Below are positions 58,322-64,000 of a stretch of DNA of 64,000 nt, piece after piece. The DNA comes from Amycolatopsis sp. WAC 01376. GTDB lineage: Bacteria > Actinomycetota > Actinomycetes > Mycobacteriales > Pseudonocardiaceae. The notes beneath the pieces are model-generated. The model did no database searches and was not told the origin of the DNA. It was given only the letters and a program-made list of their open reading frames with translations. Location: assembly GCF_003947415.1 (NCBI RefSeq), contig NZ_QHKL01000007.1:310001-374000 (forward strand), written 5' to 3'. Each line of letters opens with the position of its first letter. Positions within the stretch are counted from its first letter, which is position 1. Made by a program: the position numbers and the translations under genes.

Positions 58322-59609
58322 GGAACCTCTTCTCCCGTACGCGTTCCTCGTCCGTGACGGCGATCCGCCGCACCGCGTAGCGCAGTGTCGGCGGCGCCAT
58401 CAGCGAAGTCACGATCGCCACCAGCACGATGATCGTGTAGGTGGCGGTGCTCAGTACGCCGAGCCGCAGCCCGACGATCGCGACGATCACCTGGATCACG
58501 CCGCGTGCGTTGAGACCACTGCCGAGCGCCAGCCCCTCCCAGTGACTCAGCCTTCCCGCCCTGGCACCGAGATAGGCGCCGGTGAACTTGCCGACGACCG
58601 CGATGACCAGCACCAGCACGGCCGACCCGAGCACCGCGGGATCGCGAAGCGCGGTGAGGTCCATCCGCAGCCCGGCGGTGGCGAAGTAGATCGGGGTGAG
58701 CACCGCCAGCACGATCGTGCGCAACGGCGCCAGCCGCGCGAGATCGATGTGCCGGGACGAGCCGATGAGGATTCCGCACAGCAGCGTGCCCAGTACCGGT
58801 TCCATGCCCACAGCGTGGGTGCCCGCGGCGGCCAGCAGGAGCAGGACCACGACCGTGGCGATGCCGGGACCCGGCTCGGAGGAACGGGCCGCCAGCCGCA
58901 ACGACGCGTTGACCAGCGGACGTCCGACGACGACCGTGAGCACCAGTACCACCAGCAGACCGCCGACCAACAGCGCCACCTGGCCGGCGACCAGCCCGGT
59001 GACGGCCAGCGCGGACACCACCGAGAGCAACAGCCAGCCGATGATGTCGTCCACGGCCGCCGCGCTCACGATCAACTGGCCGATGTCGCGGTGCAGCAGC
59101 CGCATCTCCAGCAGGGTCTTCGCGATCACCGGGATCGCGCTCACACCCATCGCGACACCCATGAACAACGCGAACACCGCGCGGTCGATCCCCGCCGGGA
59201 CCAGTGAATCGGGCAGCGCGAAGCCGAGCCCGATGCCGAGGCCCAGCGGCACCAGCAGGCCGCCCGCGCTGGTCCAGGCCGCGGGTTTGCCCTTGCGTCG
59301 CACCAGCTTCAGATCCATGTGCAGACCGGTGATCCCCACAAGCAGCAGCACGCCGAGCTGCCCCACGGCGTCGAGCAGGTTGAGCTGCGCGGCCTCGGGC
59401 GGCAGCAACCAGGCCGAGAGGCCGGGGGCCAGATGACTCAGCACCGACGGTCCGATGAGGACACCGGCGGTCAGTTCGCCCACCACCGCCGGCATCTTGA
59501 GCCGGAGCGCGAGCCGTCCGAGGGCGAGCGCGAGTCCGAGCAGCAGTCCCAGCTGGAGCAGGAACAGCAGCATGGAGTGCGCGCCGATGGGGGCGACGGG
59601 GCTAGGCAT
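58311..59609 (-). CDS. cation:proton antiporter, CPA2 (KefB-like)
   Basis: A 432-residue membrane protein with about 12 hydrophobic helices. LRLKMPAVVGELTAGVLIGPSVL, ITGLHMDLKL, ALFMGVAMGVSAIPVIAKTLLEM and AAAVDDIIGWLLLSVVSAL (carrying the ion-binding Asp-Asp) are CPA2 marks. No Trk/RCK domain is attached. Similar antiporters occur in several natural-product loci (for example glycopeptide clusters), where they are thought to export or protect. Overlaps genes on both sides. Confidence 0.92.
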   Translation of the reverse strand: MPSPVAPIGAHSMLLFLLQLGLLLGLALALGRLALRLKMPAVVGELTAGVLIGPSVLSHLAPGLSAWLLPPEAAQLNLLDAVGQLGVLLLVGITGLHMDLKLVRRKGKPAAWTSAGGLLVPLGLGIGLGFALPDSLVPAGIDRAVFALFMGVAMGVSAIPVIAKTLLEMRLLHRDIGQLIVSAAAVDDIIGWLLLSVVSALAVTGLVAGQVALLVGGLLVVLVLTVVVGRPLVNASLRLAARSSEPGPGIATVVVLLLLAAAGTHAVGMEPVLGTLLCGILIGSSRHIDLARLAPLRTIVLAVLTPIYFATAGLRMDLTALRDPAVLGSAVLVLVIAVVGKFTGAYLGARAGRLSHWEGLALGSGLNARGVIQVIVAIVGLRLGVLSTATYTIIVLVAIVTSLMAPPTLRYAVRRIAVTDEERVREKRFHVQ

Positions 59610-61401
59610 CGACGTAGTACCAGTTCTCCGGGCTGATCATGCCGAACGGGTTGACCGGCTCGAAGCCGCGCAGGTTGCCTGCCACCTCGAACAACCGGAT
59701 CGGGAAGTTGGGGTTGAAGACGACCGGCACCTGCTCGGCGATGTAGTCCTGGTACTCGTACAGGACTTCCGGGTCGTCGGTGGTGACCGTGCGCTCGATC
59801 AGCTCGTCGGCCACCGGGTCGTGGTAGTGGCCGAAGTTGCCGCCCGCGTCCGTCCTGAACAGGACCTCGCCGGTCGGGTGGTGGTAGACCCAGCCACCGT
59901 TCCAGCAGCACATCTCCCACTGGCAAGGGGTTTCGTCGGTCGGGTAACAGGGCGCGTCCTCGGCGACCAGTATCGAACCGTAGACCTCCTGCAGCCGCAG
60001 TTCGATCCCCGCCGCGGCGGCGTCATGCCGGTATTGCGTCATCAGCCGGGTCAGTGCCGGCCGCCCTTCGACGTAACGGAGCAGGAAGCTCAGCTTGGTG
60101 CCGCGCGGGATCCCGTCGCCCGCCCGCTCCGGATCGACGCATACCGCCGGGGTGACGCTGGTGTCCCAGCCGTGTTCGGACAGCAGTTCCCTGGCCCGGT
60201 CGGGATCGAACGGCAGCGGCCATGCCCCGCCCCGCTGCGGCGGTGACACCAGATCGGTGACCGGGAGCATGGGCATCGGGCCGTTCTGCCGGTAGGCGTA
60301 GCCCTGGTAGATGTCCCGGACCGCGGAATCCTGGTCGAGGGTGCACTGCAATGCCTGCCGGATGTAGGTCTGGGCGAACATCTTGCCGACCACGGTGGGA
60401 TTGTTGAAGTTCAGGCTGGTGTACCGGATGCAGTACGCCACCTGCGGCACCATCGTGTAGCGCCCGGCCAGCGGGTTCACCCCGCCCTTGGTCGGATCGT
60501 CGGTGTGACCGGTCGCGAAGCTGAGCGGCAGGTAGCCCACCTGGACCGCGTCCTCACCGTCCGGCCCGTTCTCCAGCCGGCGGTACTCCTCCTCGTCGGA
60601 GGAGAAGGGGATCTGCCGGAACTCGTCGAGACGCGGTTTGTTGGGACCGGAGTAGTGCTCGTTGGGCACGAACGTCACCACTCCGTCCAAGGTGTAGCTC
60701 TTCAACCGCCAAGCTCCGCTCACGACACTCCATATAGGACTGTCGGCCCAACGGGTGCGGTGTTCGTTGCTCTCGTCGATGATGTCGCCCTGTTCCGCCA
60801 TCAGGTAGTCGTAGACCGCCTCGACCTCGGCGAGATCGCCGGAGGCGTTGGCCGGGCCCTCCGCGGTGCGGTCCCACGCCTTCGGCAGCGGAATGATCAG
60901 GCTGAGCTGGTTCATCAGTACCCAGCGCCGGGAGTAGACCTTGTCGAAGGTGAAGTAACAGGTGTCTTCGGACAACTTGCCGTACTCGGTGCAGTTGTCG
61001 GGGAAGTAGCCGGGGGTGTACTCGCCGTACCGGTCGCCCTTGACCTTGAGCAGGTTCACCCAGAACAACACGTTGTCGGCGCACAGAGTCTCGCCATTGG
61101 ACCACTTCCACGGCTTGATCTTGACCGTGACGGTCAGCCCGTCCTCGCTCCACACGGGCGGCTCGCCGATGCTCGTGGCGTAGTCGACCTCGGGTGTGCC
61201 GTCGCTGCCGAAGAAGTACAGGGTGCGGTACATCAGGGCCTGGAACTCCAGGACGTTGCGCATGCCCATGCGTTCCGCCGGGGTGAACGGGAAGATCACC
61301 GCCGGCGGGAAGCCCGGCGCGCAGGCCCAGGTGACCGTGCCGCCGCGACGCGGCGTCTCGACTCGAGTCTCGGCTTTCGCGGTGGTCCGGGTCATCGCCA
61401 T
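59602..61401 (-). CDS. SBP_bac_5-like (peptide-binding) protein without export signal
   Basis: A 599-residue protein with the fold of family 5 oligopeptide-binding proteins: GGTVTWACAPGFP, EWSEDGLTVTVKIKPWKWSNGE, SLNFNNP, QTYIRQALQCTLDQD, and the late NPNFPIRLFEVAGNLRGFEPVNPF. It has no signal peptide, lipobox or Tat motif; the N-terminus is hydrophilic (MAMTRTTAKAETRVE). It is unusually rich in Cys (about ten, including PCYPTDETPCQWEMCCW). ATG overlaps the upstream stop (TGATG), tying it to the small gene. Either it works inside the cell or the true exported form was lost. Confidence 0.87.
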   Translation of the reverse strand: MAMTRTTAKAETRVETPRRGGTVTWACAPGFPPAVIFPFTPAERMGMRNVLEFQALMYRTLYFFGSDGTPEVDYATSIGEPPVWSEDGLTVTVKIKPWKWSNGETLCADNVLFWVNLLKVKGDRYGEYTPGYFPDNCTEYGKLSEDTCYFTFDKVYSRRWVLMNQLSLIIPLPKAWDRTAEGPANASGDLAEVEAVYDYLMAEQGDIIDESNEHRTRWADSPIWSVVSGAWRLKSYTLDGVVTFVPNEHYSGPNKPRLDEFRQIPFSSDEEEYRRLENGPDGEDAVQVGYLPLSFATGHTDDPTKGGVNPLAGRYTMVPQVAYCIRYTSLNFNNPTVVGKMFAQTYIRQALQCTLDQDSAVRDIYQGYAYRQNGPMPMLPVTDLVSPPQRGGAWPLPFDPDRARELLSEHGWDTSVTPAVCVDPERAGDGIPRGTKLSFLLRYVEGRPALTRLMTQYRHDAAAAGIELRLQEVYGSILVAEDAPCYPTDETPCQWEMCCWNGGWVYHHPTGEVLFRTDAGGNFGHYHDPVADELIERTVTTDDPEVLYEYQDYIAEQVPVVFNPNFPIRLFEVAGNLRGFEPVNPFGMISPENWYYVDA

Positions 61402-61745
61402 CACCGGATCTCTTGGAGGCGGGAGACTCCGACGGACTGGTGCGGGCCGTAGCGCTGCCACACCTCGTCGAGCTGGATCCGGCCGTCGTCGAGTATCCGC
61501 GGGACGCTGGTGCAGTGACCGGAGATCACCTCGCCGCTCTCCAGGACCATGCAGTACGCGAAGTCGAGTTTGCCGTCAGGGCCACAGGTTCCGGTCAGCG
61601 AGCCGCGCCGGGCTCTGCCGCCCGTGAACTCACCCCAGATCAGGTCGCCGTTCTGCCGGTAGACCGCGACCCGGTCACCGCCGGTGTCGTCACCGGTGTC
61701 GTCGACGGCGACCGGACGGAACCGCCGTCCTTCGTAGTTGATCAT
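61401..61745 (-). CDS. small beta-rich protein of the 'N-acetylglutamate synthase-like' group
   Basis: A 114-residue protein: INYEGRRFRPVAVDDTGD, VAVYRQNGDLIWGEFTGG, RRGSLTGTCGPDGKLDFAY and GEVISGHCTSVPRILDDGRIQLDEVWQ. This matches a widespread small family often mislabelled N-acetylglutamate synthase, with MORN-like sheets; real function unknown. It precedes and is coupled to the SBP-like gene. Confidence 0.85.
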   Translation of the reverse strand: MINYEGRRFRPVAVDDTGDDTGGDRVAVYRQNGDLIWGEFTGGRARRGSLTGTCGPDGKLDFAYCMVLESGEVISGHCTSVPRILDDGRIQLDEVWQRYGPHQSVGVSRLQEIR

Positions 61746-62207
61746 GGCGCTCCTTTGTGGAGGGAGGGTTGAAGGTGGGGGATCGGTGCAGGTGGTCGTG
61801 AGTGGTTCTGGACTGGCCGATAGGGGCCGACCGTGCCCAGAGTGTCCACAAGGGACAGTTTATGGCGGATGAATGCCCGTTTGATGCCTTATGTGCGGTT
61901 TTTGATTGGGGTCGTGAGTGGTAAGTGGGGTTCTAACGCTCTTTATCACTCACGACCCCCTCGCTAAACCGTGCACATTGTCCAAATCGGGCGTAGTATT
62001 CGCGAAAAGTGTCCTTTATGGATAGTAGGAAAGGTGTCTCTTCGGCGAGCCCGACTTTTCCGCCAACTCCGGCACACCACTCACGACCCGCGCATGACCG
62101 GGGGCCGAAGGCTCCCATCCCCGCATCAGACACAGTGAAGGGAGCCTTCACCCCACCCGCGAACACGCCACACTTTCCCTGCCTCTCAAGAGAACCCGAA
62201 ACGCCAC
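61746..62207. repeat. 462-bp gap with family A hairpin (61911-61956), family D repeat and a small GTGAAGG hairpin
   Basis: No convincing gene. GTCGTGAGTG at 61911-61920 pairs with CACTCACGAC at 61947-61956, TTCTAAC in the loop. Family D blocks follow (61957-62089), ending at another CCACTCACGAC arm. GTGAAGG (62135-62141) pairs with CCTTCAC (62145-62151). The repeats split the 57-64 kb gene set into two transcription blocks. Confidence 0.7.
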
Positions 62208-63014
62208 TCACGACTCACGGAGCTCCAGCGCGCAGCATTTCGCCGCACCACCGGCCTTCAGCAGTTCGGACAGGTCGACACTGATCGGCTCGAAGCCTGC
62301 CGCCCGCAGGCTCTCGGCGAGGTGGACGGCCGCTTGGGGGAGCAGCACGTGCTTGCCATCGGAGACGGCGTTGAGGCCGAAGACCTCGGCGTCGGCCCGG
62401 TCCGCCCGGATCGCGGTCGGGTACAGCTCGCGAAGCAGGGCTTGGCTGTCCGGCGAGAACGCGCCGGGGTAGTACATGATCTCTTCGTGGTCGAGTACCG
62501 CCAACGCCGTGTCCAGGTGGTAGAAGTACGGGTCGACCAGGCGCAAGGTGACCACCGGCACGCCGAAATGGTCGGCGGCCTCGGCGTGCGCGCGCTCGTC
62601 GGTGCGAAAGCCCGTGCCTGCCAGGATCCGGGCGCCGGTGGGCAGCATGTCGCCTTCGCCCTCGTTGACGAACCGGGCGCGCCGGACCGGGTAGCCGTGC
62701 TCTGCGAACCAGGCCTGATAGGCAGGCGCCTCGCCGAACCGTTGCGGATGCCGGTACCGGGCGGCCAGCACCTGACCGCCGAGCACGGTGGCCGCGTTCG
62801 CGGCGAACACCATGTCGGGCAGGCCGGGCCGCGGCGGCACCACGTCGACCTGGTGGCCGAGCGCGATCAGCCGGGCGCGCAGCCGGTCCCACTGCAGGAT
62901 CGCCAGTGCCGTGTCGGTCGGTTTGTCCGGCTCCATCCACGGGTTGATCGAGTAGCTGACCTCGAAATGGTCGGGCGGGCACATCAGGAACCGCCGGGGG
63001 CTGGCCACTCTCAT
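62208..63014 (-). CDS. dimethylargininase / amidinotransferase-fold hydrolase
   Basis: A 268-residue pentein. FLMCPPDHFEVSYSINPWM is the N-terminal DDAH hallmark; acidic residues in NEGEGDML (118-122), His166 (YFYHLDTAL) and the C-terminal catalytic Cys in GGAAKCCALEL make a full active site. The family hydrolyses dimethylarginine or arginine-like guanidines to citrulline; in many actinomycetes it sits beside ornithine aminotransferase, here beside ATP-grasp ligases instead. ATG overlaps the upstream stop by 4 bp. Confidence 0.9.
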   Translation of the reverse strand: MRVASPRRFLMCPPDHFEVSYSINPWMEPDKPTDTALAILQWDRLRARLIALGHQVDVVPPRPGLPDMVFAANAATVLGGQVLAARYRHPQRFGEAPAYQAWFAEHGYPVRRARFVNEGEGDMLPTGARILAGTGFRTDERAHAEAADHFGVPVVTLRLVDPYFYHLDTALAVLDHEEIMYYPGAFSPDSQALLRELYPTAIRADRADAEVFGLNAVSDGKHVLLPQAAVHLAESLRAAGFEPISVDLSELLKAGGAAKCCALELRES

Positions 63015-64000
63015 CGGTCACGCTCCAAGGTGACGGTGATCTTGTCCGCCAGTTCGGTCATCAGCTCGTAAGCGTCCTCTTTGGACGTCCCGGTGGTGCC
63101 GAGGAAGCCGAAGATGGTGTTGCCGTCGGGCGGCCTGAGGATGACGTCGCCGGGGCGGGCGGTGATCTGCAGCAGGAAGACCCGGTCCGATTCGCTGACC
63201 TCTGGCGGCACTTCGATGTGCTCGACCACACCGCCGTCGCAGATCAGGCACATCGCGGTGATGTGTGTCCCGGTCGGCCAGTAGTGGCGGACGGGCGGCT
63301 TGACTCCTCGGCCGACGTCGACCACGGCGCGGATCGGATCGTGGTCCGCGGTGAGCCGGGCGATGGTGTCCAGCCCGCCGCCGCCGACCCTGGCCGCGAT
63401 CTCGAGCAGATGTGGTTTGCCGTCGTGGTAGCGCACTTCGGCGTGCATCGCGCTGCGCCGCAGCCCTTGCGCGCGGGCGGCCGCCTTGACCACGTGGTGC
63501 ACCCTGGCCAGTTCTTCGGCCGGCAGGGAGGTCGGCGCGTGGTGCACGTCGTCGTCGAAACTCCGGCCCTCCGCGGTGATCCGGTCGACCACCGAACCGA
63601 GGTAGAGCTCGTCGTCCCAGGCGAGCGCCTCCATCAGGTACTCCGGCCCGTCCAAAAAGGACTCGACGAGCAGCCCGATCGGACCGAGGTCGACGTCGTC
63701 GGCCTCGGCGTTGATCCAGAACATGTTCCGAAGTCCTTCGCTGGCCGTGGTGAAGTCACGGGCCAGCTCCTCCGGGCCGTCCACTCGGTACACCAGGTGA
63801 CTGCCGGCACCCAGGGTGGGTTTGAGGATGACCGGGTAGCCGAATTCGGTGGCCGCCGCGAGCGCGTCGTCCAGTTCGGTGACGAACCGGAAGGCGGGAA
63901 TCGGCACCCCCGCCCGTTCGTACGCCTGGCGCATCAGCAGCTTGTTGCGGCTGTTGCGGGCGCCGTCGACCCCGATGCCCGGCAGGCCGAGGGCTTCGGC
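63011..64000 (-). CDS. ATP-grasp ligase 1, partial (runs off right edge)
   Basis: The C-terminal 329 residues are in the window; the frame stays open to the right edge. ATP-grasp signatures: GYPVILKPTLGAGSHLVYRV, VESFLDGPEYLMEAL, and catalytic SAMHAEVRYHDGKPHLLEIAARVGGGG. The pattern HAEV-x(n)-LLEI-x-ARVGGG is that of the carnosine-synthase/L-amino-acid ligase group. The stretch NSRNKLLMRQAYERAGVP before it is the usual lid-facing helix, so the start lies well beyond the edge. Coupled to the DDAH-like gene by a 4-bp overlap. Confidence 0.9.
   Translation of the reverse strand, partial: AEALGLPGIGVDGARNSRNKLLMRQAYERAGVPIPAFRFVTELDDALAAATEFGYPVILKPTLGAGSHLVYRVDGPEELARDFTTASEGLRNMFWINAEADDVDLGPIGLLVESFLDGPEYLMEALAWDDELYLGSVVDRITAEGRSFDDDVHHAPTSLPAEELARVHHVVKAAARAQGLRRSAMHAEVRYHDGKPHLLEIAARVGGGGLDTIARLTADHDPIRAVVDVGRGVKPPVRHYWPTGTHITAMCLICDGGVVEHIEVPPEVSESDRVFLLQITARPGDVILRPPDGNTIFGFLGTTGTSKEDAYELMTELADKITVTLERDR

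Noticed and set aside
61933..62211. A 92-codon frame in the repeat gap
   Set aside because: It reads through family A and D repeats and has no recognisable features.
1..64000. Prophage, integrative element or genomic island boundaries, and tRNA/rRNA genes
   Set aside because: No integrase, recombinase, att-like repeat, tRNA or rRNA was recognised; only a possible IS3-tail remnant at 40090-40266.

Overview
The window is 64 kb of very GC-rich DNA. Its gene content is that of a filamentous actinomycete: WXG-type N-termini on an RHS toxin, many small regulator/enzyme pairs, a Pls-type NRPS, AztABCD, AbgT, CGNR and DUF6480/DUF2243 proteins. Several families of gene-end hairpins look, from memory, like those of Amycolatopsis or a close relative. 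That genus-level placement is inference; no rRNA or tRNA gene was seen.

Layout. 1-5.3 kb: DinB-like fragment, DUF2891 protein, CPA1 Na+/H+ antiporter, methyltransferase, a DUF1348 protein divergent from its likely TetR repressor (two palindromic operators), SMI1/KNR4 protein. 5.3-10.3 kb: a zinc-import locus aztA<>aztB-aztD'-aztC-aztD around a Zur-like box, with two different AztD-type lipoproteins. 10.3-10.9 kb: repeat-rich gap with an element carrying inverted termini. 10.9-14.6 kb: NarL-type two-component system divergent from a MacB/FtsX-type ABC exporter. 15.0-21.2 kb: an aspartokinase translationally coupled to a Pls/PosA-type NRPS, the likely maker of an isopeptide-linked poly-amino acid, then a methionine aminopeptidase behind a perfect AT-rich inverted repeat. 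21.3-26.4 kb: a 1615-residue RHS polymorphic toxin with a C-terminal nuclease and a 49-codon gene after it.

26.4-32.4 kb: mostly regulators and single enzymes (ArsR, GlxA-like AraC regulator with a divergent isochorismatase-type hydrolase, PoxB-type pyruvate oxidase). 31.8-36.2 kb: TetR divergent from a three-subunit molybdenum/FeS/FAD dehydrogenase of PaoABC type, again with two palindromic operators. 36.2-43.2 kb: amino-acid catabolism (ornithine cyclodeaminase/pyrroline-carboxylate reductase family, proline/hydroxyproline racemase family, DadA-like oxidase, PucR regulator), a DUF606 transporter and a Gre factor. 43.3-47.6 kb: two tandem secreted metallophosphoesterases and a TolB-like protein. 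47.6-51.4 kb: AsnC regulator divergent from AbgT transporter plus M20 peptidase, a peptide or amidated-amino-acid scavenging unit. 51.5-56.6 kb: stress and hydrolase genes including GH43, Usp and CGNR.

57-64 kb (all minus strand): a tightly coupled set with two ATP-grasp ligases, a dimethylargininase-like hydrolase, a peptide-binding (SBP_bac_5-like) protein that lacks any export signal, a CPA2 antiporter and a small beta-rich protein. It looks like an undescribed amide-ligase metabolite locus and continues past the right edge.

Most regulators lie divergent from their likely targets with inverted repeats between them, so much of the local regulation can be read directly from the sequence.
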